Source: Eubacteriaceae bacterium UBA1433
GTDB taxonomy: Bacteria > Bacillota > Clostridia > Eubacteriales > UBA1433
Direction: 5' to 3'
DNA length: 64,000 nucleotides
NCBI GenBank assembly: GCA_002329295.1
Contig: DCTT01000018.1
Coordinates: 33,654-97,653, forward strand
How positions within the stretch are numbered: position 1 is the stretch's first letter; each line of letters opens with the position of its first letter. The translations under genes were made by a program, and so were the position numbers. The notes beneath the pieces are model-generated. The model made no database searches. It had not been told where the DNA came from and worked only from the letters and a program-made list of their open reading frames with translations. Of this stretch, positions 48,136-56,083 are shown piece by piece.

Positions 48136-49461
48136 ATGGGATTGATTAAAGCTGCATTAGGAGCGGCAGGCGGAGTGCTTGCGGATCAATGGAAAGATTA
48201 TTTTTATTGTGAATCTTTACCGGAAGATGTTTTGGCGGTAAAAGGATGGAAACGCACTTCAGGACGTTCTTCTAACACAAAAGGCGAAGATAACATTATT
48301 TCAAACGGATCAGTGATTGCCGTGGCTGACGGGCAATGTATGCTCATTGTACACCAGGGGAAAATTATGGACGTATGTGCTGAACCCGGTGAATATATCT
48401 TTGATGAAGGGGGCGAACCTACCATTTTTGCCGAAGGAGCCTTTGAAGAAAAAGCGCTGGATTCACTGAAAAGTGCATTGGAGCGTTTTCGATTTGGCGG
48501 CATTCCCGGCAAAGACATTCGCGTATATTATTTTAATACCAAAGAATTGGTAGGCAACAAATACGGAACGGCCAATCCGGTACCGTTTCGTGTGGTAGAT
48601 AAAAACATCGGTTTAGATATCGATATTGCCATTCGTTGTTTTGGAGAATACAGTTATAAAATTACGAATCCGATTTTGTTTTACACGAATGTATGCGGCA
48701 ATGTAGATAACGCCTATACACGGGATAGCATTGACGGACAGCTAAAAAGCGAGGTGCTGACAGCATTGCAACCGGCTTTTGCGAAAATTTCCGAAATGGG
48801 TATTCGCTACTCGGCATTGCCCGGCCACACGGCGGAGTTGGCACAGGCTTTGAATGATGTGTTGTCGGCAAAATGGCGTGATTTGCGTGGCCTTGAGATT
48901 GTTTCCTTCGGGGTCAGTTCGGTGAATGCCAGCAAGGAAGACGAACAAATTATTAAAGATTTGCAAAAGAGTGCAGTGATGCGAGATCCTACGATGGCGG
49001 CTGCCACGTTGGTCGGCGCTCAGGCGGATGCTATGCGATCGGCAGCGGCAAACGAAGGATCCGGCGCGGCAATGGCGTTTATGGGAATGAATATGGCGGG
49101 AAGCGCCGGCGGCATGAATGCACAAAATCTTTTTACGATGGGACAACAGCAACAGTCGGCGACACAGGCAGACAATCAGGCTCCGGTGCAGGCAGGGTGG
49201 AAATGCGCTTGCGGTCACGAAGGAAATAAAGGCAAATTTTGTTCGGAATGCGGCAGTCCACAGCCTGTAGCGGAAGGATGGACTTGCACTTGCGGCGCAG
49301 TAAACAAAGGCAAGTTTTGCGCAGAGTGCGGCAGTCCGAAACCGGCAGGGGTACAACAATATCAATGTGATAAGTGTGGTTGGGAGCCGGAAGACAGGGC
49401 GAATCCGCCCAAGTTTTGTCCGGAATGCGGGGATCCTTTTGATGACGGAGATATCAAGTAG
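48136..49461 (+). CDS. ydjI: SPFH-domain protein with C-terminal zinc ribbons (YdjI-like)
   Basis: A 441-residue protein resembling Bacillus YdjI and the virion-core/SPFH group. The N-terminal two thirds are the SPFH-type domain, starting MGLIKAALGAAGGVLADQWKDYF. Residues about 295-345 are Ala/Met/Gly-rich. The C-terminus carries three zinc-ribbon units: CACG...CSEC, CTCG...CAEC and CDKC...CPEC. SPFH proteins scaffold membrane microdomains. In Bacillus, YdjI and its partners bring the PspA-type YdjF to the membrane. The ribosome site is AAAGGAGT. It is followed 15 bases later by the DUF4428 gene. The membrane-stress role is inferred. Confidence 0.85.
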   Translation: MGLIKAALGAAGGVLADQWKDYFYCESLPEDVLAVKGWKRTSGRSSNTKGEDNIISNGSVIAVADGQCMLIVHQGKIMDVCAEPGEYIFDEGGEPTIFAEGAFEEKALDSLKSALERFRFGGIPGKDIRVYYFNTKELVGNKYGTANPVPFRVVDKNIGLDIDIAIRCFGEYSYKITNPILFYTNVCGNVDNAYTRDSIDGQLKSEVLTALQPAFAKISEMGIRYSALPGHTAELAQALNDVLSAKWRDLRGLEIVSFGVSSVNASKEDEQIIKDLQKSAVMRDPTMAAATLVGAQADAMRSAAANEGSGAAMAFMGMNMAGSAGGMNAQNLFTMGQQQQSATQADNQAPVQAGWKCACGHEGNKGKFCSECGSPQPVAEGWTCTCGAVNKGKFCAECGSPKPAGVQQYQCDKCGWEPEDRANPPKFCPECGDPFDDGDIK

Positions 49462-49476
49462 AGCGAGGATGTAAAA

Positions 49477-50241
49477 ATGGGTTTGTTTGATAAAAAATAT
49501 TGTGATATCTGCGGCGAAAAAATCGGTTTACTGGGTAACCGAAAATTGGAAGACGGCAATATGTGCAAAAATTGTGCAAAAAAGCTTTCACCGTTCTTTA
49601 GTGAACGCAGGCGCAGTACGGTAGCCGAGATTAAAGAGCAGCTTGCTTATCGCGAAGCCAATAAAGCTGCGGTAGAAGCTTTTCATATCACACGAACGCT
49701 GGGTACATCGACAAAGGTGTTGTTGGATGAAGATGCGGGCAAGTTTGTAGTGACAGCTTTTAGTCGTTGGAAAGAAGAAAATCCCGATGTGTTGGATTTT
49801 TCGCAGGTTACCGGTTGTGACATAGATGTGGAAGAAGACAGAACAGAACTGATGCAAGAAGATGCGGAAGGCAATCAAACCAGTTATAATCCGCCACGTT
49901 ATCACTATAGTTATGATTTTTATATAATCATTCATGTAAACAGTCCTTGGTTTGATGAAATTCGATTTAGATTGAACAATCAAAGCATTGATCAGGCGCC
50001 GGCTCGAGGCATTTTTATGCAAAATGAGAGTGAAAGACGTGATACGGTAGAATATCGTCAATACGAGGCCATGGGACAAGAAATTAAAGAAGCTTTAAGT
50101 AAGGTGCGTCAAAGCGTTCGAGAAAATATTGAAGCGGCAAACGCGCCGAAAACAGCACAAATTTGTCCGCTGTGCGGGGCTACTACAACGCCCGATATTC
50201 ATGGAAGGTGTGAATATTGCGGCGGAGCCATCCTGACATAG
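49477..50241 (+). CDS. DUF4428-domain zinc-ribbon protein
   Basis: A 254-residue protein that begins with the DUF4428 zinc ribbon (YCDICGEKIGLLGNRKLEDG with a second pair CKNC at about residue 31). The middle is a beta-rich domain with DVEEDRTELMQEDAEG and RYHYSYDFYIIIHVNSPWFDEIRF. The C-terminus has another ribbon, CPLCGATTTPDIHGRCEYCGG. Zinc ribbons at both ends match the style of the flanking SPFH gene, with which it is probably co-transcribed. The function is unknown; binding to the same membrane or protein complex is a reasonable guess. Confidence 0.8.
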   Translation: MGLFDKKYCDICGEKIGLLGNRKLEDGNMCKNCAKKLSPFFSERRRSTVAEIKEQLAYREANKAAVEAFHITRTLGTSTKVLLDEDAGKFVVTAFSRWKEENPDVLDFSQVTGCDIDVEEDRTELMQEDAEGNQTSYNPPRYHYSYDFYIIIHVNSPWFDEIRFRLNNQSIDQAPARGIFMQNESERRDTVEYRQYEAMGQEIKEALSKVRQSVRENIEAANAPKTAQICPLCGATTTPDIHGRCEYCGGAILT

Positions 50242-50420
50242 AACATAAAACATAGGTACTTGTAGATTTTATGTGTCTGAAAGAAGCAATTTGGAAAAGA
50301 TTTCCTTTGTCGGAGCATGCAGGCGAATATCGTTTGTGCAGTCTGTGTTTTACCGCATAACAAGTTTTCAACTGCAATGTTGCAGTGAAATAATAAAACA
50401 AAAATTTGGAGGAAAAGAAA

Positions 50421-50834
50421 ATGGAGAACAGGAGTAATAAATTACTTAAAGTAACAGGTATCATTATGATTGTCGGTGGAGCGCTGGGCATTATTCTCAG
50501 CATTATTGCCATTGTCAGTGTTGGTGTAGTAGCAGCGGCTTACGGTGGCCATGTAAAACTTGGTTTGTTGATTTTTGCGTTAATCTTGGCTATTGGCGGC
50601 TCGGCAGTACAATTGGTAGCAGGGATTTTTGGAGTAAAATATGAGACGGTACCGGAAAAGGCCAATACATGTATTTTTCTTGCCGTTGTTGTCGTCGGTC
50701 TTTCTTTTTTAGGCGCGATTCTAACGAAGATCGCTGGCGGTTCGTTCAGTTTTTTCAACTTTCTGCTCGGGTTGATTTTGCCGGGGCTCTACATTTACGG
50801 TGCGCTTCAAAATCGAAAATTAACTGAAAAATAA
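50421..50834 (+). CDS. Four-helix membrane protein, unknown function
   Basis: A 137-residue integral membrane protein with four predicted helices: about residues 12-37 (VTGIIMIVGGALGIILSIIA), 45-68, 77-97 and 103-123. It is small and Gly/Ala/Ile-rich, with a short charged C-terminus. It resembles DUF4064-type small membrane proteins but I cannot confirm the family. The start is ATG 50421 behind GGAGGAAAAG. It stands alone between the DUF4428 gene and a terminator. Confidence 0.7.
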   Translation: MENRSNKLLKVTGIIMIVGGALGIILSIIAIVSVGVVAAAYGGHVKLGLLIFALILAIGGSAVQLVAGIFGVKYETVPEKANTCIFLAVVVVGLSFLGAILTKIAGGSFSFFNFLLGLILPGLYIYGALQNRKLTEK

Positions 50835-50842
50835 AACAAAAA

Positions 50843-50888
50843 AACAGGAGCCAAAATTTGCATACGAATTTTGACTCCTGTTTTTTTT
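50843..50888 (+). terminator. Terminator after the small membrane protein
   Basis: AACAGGAG and CTCCTGTT, plus an inner CAAAATT/AATTTTG, form a long stem ending in eight T. Confidence 0.85.
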
Positions 50889-51279
50889 CGTACCTTGTTT
50901 TAAGAAAAGTATCATTTTTGAATGTGAAATAAAAACATGGATAGCGATTTTCATTTTGTTTTATGCGTCCTCATAGTTGTTTTTTTGCATAGGGACGGCA
51001 TAAGAAAAAAAGAAATACAAGAAAATCAGGAAGTATTATAAATAAAATACTGCTGAGAAAGGATGAAGGTTGTAAAATCTGATAAAAAGCAGGTTAGGGT
51101 AAAAGTTGTTTTGATATCAAGGTGATTTGCTTACAACAAATTGAACAGAAAACATAAAAAATTCTCTCGTCGATCATGACGTATGCATTAGTGTGAAAAG
51201 GTCGACTTTTTATAAAATACAGAAGCGGCGGGGCAATGTTTCGTCGTGCCGCATGAAAAAATATGGAAGGAGCAAAAAG
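50889..51279. other. AT-rich intergenic region before the YdjG-like gene
   Basis: About 390 bases without a supported gene. The frame of the next protein is open back to 51193, but the residues there are basic and unlike the family start. I find no clear promoter or repeat. Confidence 0.4.
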
Positions 51280-52365
51280 ATGGATTTATTGGAGTATAAA
51301 TGCCCAAACTGTGGCGGCGCTATTGGATTTGATCCGGCAAAACAAGAATTGCTGTGTCCGTATTGTGATTCAGTGATTAGTGTAGAGGCGCTTAAATCGA
51401 TGGACGAAGAGTTGCAACGTGCCCAAGAGAATCAGCCTATAGACTGGGGATATGAAGGAGAACAATGGAGAGAAGGCGAACAAGCAGGGATGGTTGTGTA
51501 TTCCTGCAATTCGTGCAGCGGCGAGATTATTGGAGACGAAACCCTGGGCGCTACAACGTGTCCTTTTTGCGGAAATGCGGTAGTGATGACTTCAAAGTTT
51601 GCCGGAACACTTCGACCCGATGTGGTCATTCCTTTCAAAACCAGCAAAAAAGAGGCGTTGGCGGCGTTGGAAAAGCATTATGTGGGAAAACGACTACTGC
51701 CAAGGGTTTTCAAAGACAGAAATCACTTGGACGAGATAAAAGGCGTATATGTACCCTTTTGGTTGTTTGATGTAGATGCGAATGCGCAAATCGACTATCA
51801 TGCCACGACAGTGCGATTTTGGAGCGACAGCGACTATAACTATACGGAAACATCAGTGTATCGTGCATATCGCGAGGGAACAATCGGGTTTAACCGTGTA
51901 CCCGTAGATGGTTCTGAAGCGATGGACGACACGCTGATGGAGGCCATAGAGCCCTTTGAGATGCAAGAAGCTGTGGATTTTCAGACGGCTTACTTGGCAG
52001 GATATTTTGCCAACAAATATGATGTAGATGCGGAACAAAGTGTAGAGCGTGCCAACGAGCGCATCAAAAACAGCACAGAATCGGCTTTTGCCGAAACGGT
52101 GCAAGGATATGATACGGTTGCGGCAAGAAATACGAATATTCAGCTGCAAAGCGGCGGAATTTGTTATGCGCTGCTTCCTGTTTGGCTGTTGGGTACGAGT
52201 TGGCAAGGCAATAAGTATACCTTTGCCATGAACGGTCAGACGGGCAAGTTTGTCGGTGATTTGCCTCTGGATAAAGCGGCATATAAATCTTGGTTTTTAA
52301 AGATATTTGGTATTACGACGGCAGTATTGTTGGCGGCGTCCCAAATTATCGTGACGTTTTTATAG
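51280..52365 (+). CDS. ydjG: TFIIB-type zinc-ribbon membrane protein (YdjG-like)
   Basis: A 361-residue protein starting MDLLEYKCPNCGGAIGF. It has two zinc ribbons, YKCPNCGG...CPYCDS (residues about 7-30) and YSCNSCSGEI...CPFCGNAV (about 75-100), then a conserved domain with RPDVVIPFKTSKKEA and VYVPFWLFDVDANAQIDYHA, and one C-terminal membrane helix (TTAVLLAASQIIVTFL). Domain order matches Bacillus YdjG. The start at ATG 51280 follows GGAAGGAGC. The TPM-domain gene follows 10 bases later. I infer a membrane-anchored adaptor working with that neighbour and the SPFH protein. Confidence 0.82.
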   Translation: MDLLEYKCPNCGGAIGFDPAKQELLCPYCDSVISVEALKSMDEELQRAQENQPIDWGYEGEQWREGEQAGMVVYSCNSCSGEIIGDETLGATTCPFCGNAVVMTSKFAGTLRPDVVIPFKTSKKEALAALEKHYVGKRLLPRVFKDRNHLDEIKGVYVPFWLFDVDANAQIDYHATTVRFWSDSDYNYTETSVYRAYREGTIGFNRVPVDGSEAMDDTLMEAIEPFEMQEAVDFQTAYLAGYFANKYDVDAEQSVERANERIKNSTESAFAETVQGYDTVAARNTNIQLQSGGICYALLPVWLLGTSWQGNKYTFAMNGQTGKFVGDLPLDKAAYKSWFLKIFGITTAVLLAASQIIVTFL

Positions 52366-52375
52366 GGGGGTGCGA

Positions 52376-53620
52376 ATGATGAATAAAAAATATCGAATTT
52401 TGACAATAATTTTGATTGCCGTTTTATTAGCGGTATTGGCAGCGCCAATCTCGGTGTTGGCAGCTGAAAAAACATTGATTGTAGATGAAATTGGTAAGTT
52501 ATCAGATTCGGAAAAAGCTACCCTCAATGCGCAGGCACAAAGAATAAGCGAAACCTATGGCGTAGATGTGGCATTTTTCCTTGTAACAGATGCTTATAAG
52601 ACCGATTATACGCTTCCTGAATATACAGAAGCATGTTATAAGAAACAAAACATGGGTCAAAATGGAGTTATCTTACTTGTTGACGAAGTAAGTATGAAGT
52701 GGTACATCGCCTATACGGGCACGGCAATGGATGTTTTGACAGAACAAAAAGCTGAAGATGTGTTTGATGCCTATGATGAAGAAGATACATATTATGACAG
52801 AATAGTCGCTTATTTAAATGCGGTGGAAACGCTTCTATCGACACAAGGTTCTGCAAGTGTCAATTCGTTGCCGGCAGACAGGCAGCTGCCGAGATTTGTG
52901 GATAAGGTAGGTCTGTTAAATGAACAGCAGGCTGAGCAGCTTACGAAAAAATTAGACGAAATAAGTCAGCGACAACAATTTGATGTGGTGGTTGCAGTGG
53001 TACCCGAACTGGATCATCGGGAAGCAAGGCTTTTTGCCGCTGATTTTTATGAACAAAACGGATTTGGATTTGGCAAGGATATGGACGGGGCGATTTTGCT
53101 TTTGGCAACAAAGGACAGAGATTTCGGATTTGCTTCTTGCGGTTTTGGGCTTACAGCGTTTACCCCGGTGGGGCAGGAGTATCTGGACAAGTTGTTTCTT
53201 CCATATTTAAAAAAAGACCAGTACTTTGAAGCATTTATGGCCTATGCAGACGGTGTGGATGATTTTGTGACGAAAGCTAAAGCCGGTGAGCCCTATGACA
53301 AAGGAAACATTCCAAAAACGCCTGAAGAAAAATTCAAAATGAGGCTAAATGGTGTTTGGATCAGTTTGGTTGTGGCATTACTCTTGGCGTTAGGGATTAC
53401 CTCCTCCTGGAAAAGACAACTTATTTCGGTACGCAGAGAAGATTTGGCACACGCTTATGTGCGAGAAGGCAGTGTTATTTTGAATGTACAAAACGATCAA
53501 TTTCTGTATAGAAATGTGAGTAGAACTTTGCGTCCTAAAGATAAGGATCGCGGCAGCGGAGGAGGCAGCTTCAGCAGCTCTTCGGGCACCAGTTTTACCG
53601 GACATAGCGGCAAATATTGA
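52376..53620 (+). CDS. TPM-domain membrane protein with Ser/Gly-rich tail (YdjH-like)
   Basis: About 414 residues. It starts with a signal peptide or anchor (ILTIILIAVLLAVLAAPISVLA) and then has two TPM-type repeats, EKTLIVDEIGKLSDSEKATL and LPRFVDKVGLLNEQQAEQL, each followed by a VAFFLV/VVVAVV strand. A membrane helix near residue 325 (GVWISLVVALLLALGI) precedes a cytoplasmic part ending in a low-complexity GGGSFSSSSGTSFTGHSG tail, typical of this family. Bacillus YdjH has one such domain, so this protein is longer. Start ATG 52376 or 52379, behind GGGGGG. It is paired with the YdjG-like gene. Confidence 0.82.
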   Translation: MMNKKYRILTIILIAVLLAVLAAPISVLAAEKTLIVDEIGKLSDSEKATLNAQAQRISETYGVDVAFFLVTDAYKTDYTLPEYTEACYKKQNMGQNGVILLVDEVSMKWYIAYTGTAMDVLTEQKAEDVFDAYDEEDTYYDRIVAYLNAVETLLSTQGSASVNSLPADRQLPRFVDKVGLLNEQQAEQLTKKLDEISQRQQFDVVVAVVPELDHREARLFAADFYEQNGFGFGKDMDGAILLLATKDRDFGFASCGFGLTAFTPVGQEYLDKLFLPYLKKDQYFEAFMAYADGVDDFVTKAKAGEPYDKGNIPKTPEEKFKMRLNGVWISLVVALLLALGITSSWKRQLISVRREDLAHAYVREGSVILNVQNDQFLYRNVSRTLRPKDKDRGSGGGSFSSSSGTSFTGHSGKY

Positions 53621-53723
53621 TTGAACAAAGACAAGAGACTTCAACGCATTTGACAGTTGTCAAATAAACATGAAATAAAGCAGCAAAAAAGTGTATAGGA
53701 ACAAATAGAAAGGAGGAAGAAAG

Positions 53724-54224
53724 ATGGGAAACAGTAAAACGTTTACTTTTATATCACTGCCACGTAATCTCAGTGAGTTGCGTGCCTTGCCGGAATCAAA
53801 CCTGTTAACGCCCCATCAAACGGCTGCGTTGACGGTGGCGGCGTTATGCCGTTACGGCGAAAATGTGCAGGAATGCTTGGATATGCTCAACTATCTCAAG
53901 GGTCCCCAACCGCTATCCAATCACGGCATTCAATTTTTGCGTGACAGATTGACAGGCAAAACATATAAACCTTTCTCTTTTTTTAACGGTGCAACGCCGG
54001 AAAATGACTATATACCGTTCATGCCTTATCAAATTACGGTTTTTGACGGACCTTATAGCTTTGATGATGAATATTATGCAAAATTGATGATTCGTTCAGG
54101 GGGTGCGGATAGCCCGCGAGAAATTAAACTGCGTCAAAAACCCAGTACAGAACAATGGTTTTTGTGGGAAGAGTATTTGTTGGCGGATATCAGAAAACCG
54201 AAATCTGCCGATGAATGGGCGTGA
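53724..54224 (+). CDS. Conserved hypothetical protein, 166 residues
   Basis: A soluble protein with no signal peptide or membrane helix. It begins TFISLPRNLSELRALPES and contains an Ala/Leu helix (TPHQTAALTVAALCRYGENVQ), a PLSNHGIQFLRDRL segment, and a beta-rich C-terminal half ending QWFLWEEYLLADIRKP. The WxxWEEY end resembles small uncharacterised Bacillota proteins found next to TPM or zinc-ribbon genes. The ribosome site is GAAAGGAGGAAG. I do not recognise a function. It is about 100 bases after the TPM-domain gene and could belong to the same transcript. Confidence 0.72.
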   Translation: MGNSKTFTFISLPRNLSELRALPESNLLTPHQTAALTVAALCRYGENVQECLDMLNYLKGPQPLSNHGIQFLRDRLTGKTYKPFSFFNGATPENDYIPFMPYQITVFDGPYSFDDEYYAKLMIRSGGADSPREIKLRQKPSTEQWFLWEEYLLADIRKPKSADEWA

Positions 54225-54254
54225 AAATGAGAAAATATTTTTTTAACTGAAAAA

Positions 54255-54282
54255 ACGCCCTGAAATAATAGTATTTCAGGGC
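54255..54282 (-). terminator. Terminator of the DUF4386-type gene (reverse strand)
   Basis: CGCCCTGAAATA and TATTTCAGGGCG form a 12-base stem with loop ATAG. The T run (six T) lies on the reverse-strand side, so it chiefly serves the leftward gene; on the forward side it has only three T. Confidence 0.75.
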
Positions 54283-54332
54283 GGTTTGCATGAGCTTCTT
54301 CAATGATGGTATTTCAAAAACTTGCTTTGCCG

Positions 54333-54986
54333 TTAAATGGAATCCGTAAGACGGCCGTTGGGAGCCTTTGGCGTAAATCCTTTCCAAAACAACCAAAGAG
54401 GAAAAGCGATTTCAAACAAAGCACCGGGTATAAACAGCATCATGCCAAATTGGTGATATCCAAAAAGACTCAACAGTCCGCTTAGCAAAAGTGCGGCGTA
54501 TCCGACTATGCCAAGGATGGAAAGAGGACGGGGAATGAGCCTGGATGTAAAAAGCGTCTGACACATGAATATGCTGCCTGCCCCAAGGGCGATCATTGCC
54601 GTTTGAAATAATAATTCTCTCATTGAGAGTAGATAGGGTGCGACGACTTGTACGTTTTGCGGATTTGTCAGCGCTATTGTCAGAGTGCAAACAGAGCAGA
54701 TTAATAATAAAAATGCCTCCAAGGATCGTGACAACACATAAAGAATGGAAGTTGTCTCGCTATATGTTTTGAGTATTCGATGAAAAAGTACAGCGATTCC
54801 CAGTACGGCGGCAGAGTTGATAAATTCGAGGATAATACCAATCTGCAAAAAGTTCATATTGATATTTGTAAATTGGTTTGCGCTGTTGACAGATGATGCA
54901 GTCAGTTCGCTTCCAACCATATAAGAGGCCATGGCAGCCAAAAATAAAATACCTATTCTAACGGCTTGTTTACGATAAACTTTCAT
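54333..54986 (-). CDS. DUF4386-type polytopic membrane protein
   Basis: A 217-residue integral membrane protein with about six helices. It begins with a basic KVYRKQAVRIGILFLAAMASYMVG segment, has ILEFINSAAVLGIAVLFHRIL in the middle and GYHQFGMMLFIPGALFEIAFPLWLFWKGF near the end, in line with the DUF4386 family, whose function is unknown. The ATG follows AGGAGAAACTG on the reverse strand. It lies 67 bases downstream of a TetR-family gene on the same strand, so it is the likely regulatory target. Confidence 0.8.
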   Translation of the reverse strand: MKVYRKQAVRIGILFLAAMASYMVGSELTASSVNSANQFTNINMNFLQIGIILEFINSAAVLGIAVLFHRILKTYSETTSILYVLSRSLEAFLLLICSVCTLTIALTNPQNVQVVAPYLLSMRELLFQTAMIALGAGSIFMCQTLFTSRLIPRPLSILGIVGYAALLLSGLLSLFGYHQFGMMLFIPGALFEIAFPLWLFWKGFTPKAPNGRLTDSI

Positions 54987-55053
54987 TATCAGTTTCTCCT
55001 GTTTTCATAAAATTGAAATTCATATAGCGTTCAGATGCATGGTTTTTCATAAT

Positions 55054-55626
55054 TCAGGGTTTGTTTTTGTATTTTAAATCATTGATCAAGGCATGACACA
55101 TACGTGTGAGCATAAGTTGCACTTCTTCTTTTGTAATATTGATTTGATTCATGACCAACATTGTGGCAATACCGTGAGCATATAGCCACATATCCGTAAA
55201 TGTTGCAGAGGCGGCAGGGGAGGACTTGTCAATATAATCAGGTATATGTTGGCTGATGTGTTTGTTGCAGTCACCCTCCATAAATTCGTCAATTGCTCCT
55301 GTCTGAAAACTGTCAGACATAAACAGAAAGCGAAAGAGATGGGGCTCTTCAAGTGCAAAATCCACATAGGCCACACTGACGTTTAAAAAAATATTTTCAT
55401 CCGGAGATACGCGGTCAAAATAGTCGGTATGATATTTGCTCGCCATGGCGTATACCTCTGCTCTCAGTGCGGACATATTTTCGTAATGGCTGAAAACCGG
55501 TTGTGTGGAACAATGAAGCGCTTTTGCAATATTGCGGGCATTTAAGCTATCAATGCCATTTTGACGCACAATCTCAAAAGCAATGTTTAATATATCTTCT
55601 TTTGTAATTTTTGGCTTGGGCGGCAA
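55054..55626 (-). CDS. TetR/AcrR-family transcriptional regulator
   Basis: A 190-residue one-component regulator. The N-terminal TetR helix-turn-helix is clear: ITKEDILNIAFEIVRQNGID, then SLNARNIAKALHCSTQPVFSHYENM. The C-terminal ligand domain is all-helical and not assignable. I choose the TTG at 55626, 8 bases after a perfect AGGAGG on the reverse strand; the GTG three codons earlier overlaps that ribosome site. A 42-base perfect palindrome begins just upstream and overlaps the ribosome site region, which suggests autoregulation together with the membrane-protein gene downstream. The ligand is unknown. Confidence 0.88.
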   Translation of the reverse strand: MPPKPKITKEDILNIAFEIVRQNGIDSLNARNIAKALHCSTQPVFSHYENMSALRAEVYAMASKYHTDYFDRVSPDENIFLNVSVAYVDFALEEPHLFRFLFMSDSFQTGAIDEFMEGDCNKHISQHIPDYIDKSSPAASATFTDMWLYAHGIATMLVMNQINITKEEVQLMLTRMCHALINDLKYKNKP

Positions 55627-55638
55627 AAGAATCACCTC

Positions 55639-55680
55639 CTAACATATAACATATGATATATATCATATGTTATATGTTAG
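55639..55680. promoter_or_regulatory. 42-base perfect palindrome, likely TetR operator
   Basis: Two 21-base arms with no mismatch meet at 55659/55660. The left arm starts CTAACATATAACATATGATA. It lies 12 bases upstream of the regulator start codon. Its CATATG and ATATAT core is itself palindromic, so it may hold overlapping half-sites. Confidence 0.7.
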
Positions 55681-55824
55681 TCCTCCCATCGAATTTTGTC
55701 AAGACTTTTAGAAAAAATAAATGATATTATAAAAAAATACCATGGATGCAAATGATTTTGCCGAAATAAAAAATGTTGTATAACAATGTTCTCAATCAAT
55801 GAAAAAGTGACAAATCGTTGCAGT

Positions 55825-55853
55825 TTGACCGTTTTTGGCGAATCTGTTATACT
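55825..55853 (+). promoter_or_regulatory. Promoter of mgtA
   Basis: TTGACC (55825-55830), a 17-base spacer and TATACT (55848-55853). Transcription should start near 55860, giving a leader of about 220 bases. Confidence 0.8.
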
Positions 55854-55886
55854 AAAGCGTAATAAGACATAAAAAGGAGTAAACAA

Positions 55887-55979
55887 GTGGACAGTCGGTC
55901 TCGAAGGTGTATAGATCAAGTGTATAAAAAATCGAAACAATCAGCGGATATGTGGCGTTTTTGCCGAAAGATAGGTTGA
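55887..55979 (+). CDS. Possible 30-residue leader peptide of mgtA
   Basis: A GTG-started ORF lies behind AAAAAGGAGT (55871-55880), the first good ribosome site in the transcript. The product is basic (MDSRSRRCIDQVYKK...) with many Arg, Lys and Ser. The ORF covers the 5' strand of the long-range leader helix, so its translation could control folding. It resembles no known peptide. It may be coincidental. Confidence 0.4.
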   Translation: MDSRSRRCIDQVYKKSKQSADMWRFCRKIG

Positions 55980-56006
55980 ACCAAGTTGGACGGGGCTTAG
56001 ATCTAT
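55911..56006 (+). promoter_or_regulatory. Structured 5' leader of mgtA: long-range helix
   Basis: ATAGATC-AAG (55911-55920) is complementary to CTT-A-GATCTAT (55996-56006), a 10-pair helix with one bulged A enclosing about 75 bases. Inside are further complementarities (GGC...GCC, GGT...ACC). A terminator follows 10 bases after it. The architecture is that of a riboswitch or attenuator; it does not match the M-box consensus as I know it. Confidence 0.5.
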
Positions 56007-56016
56007 GATGTGTTAT

Positions 56017-56040
56017 GCCGCTGTTTAGGCGGCTTTTTTT
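56017..56040 (+). terminator. Terminator in the mgtA leader
   Basis: GCCGC (56017-56021) and GCGGC (56029-56033) with a 7-base loop run into seven T, 44 bases upstream of the mgtA start. It should end most transcripts unless it is prevented from forming. Confidence 0.75.
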
Positions 56041-56083
56041 ATTGTTGCTGCCGTGCGTGGCAATTTTTACAGGAGTAAATGTT

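Noticed and set aside
48742..49365. A 207-codon open frame on the reverse strand with many cysteines
   Set aside because: It is the antisense of the SPFH zinc-ribbon gene; its composition follows from the complementary Gly/Cys codons.
55860..56083. M-box (ykoK) riboswitch upstream of mgtA
   Set aside because: I could not find the conserved M-box core, although the overall layout is similar; a covariance search would decide.
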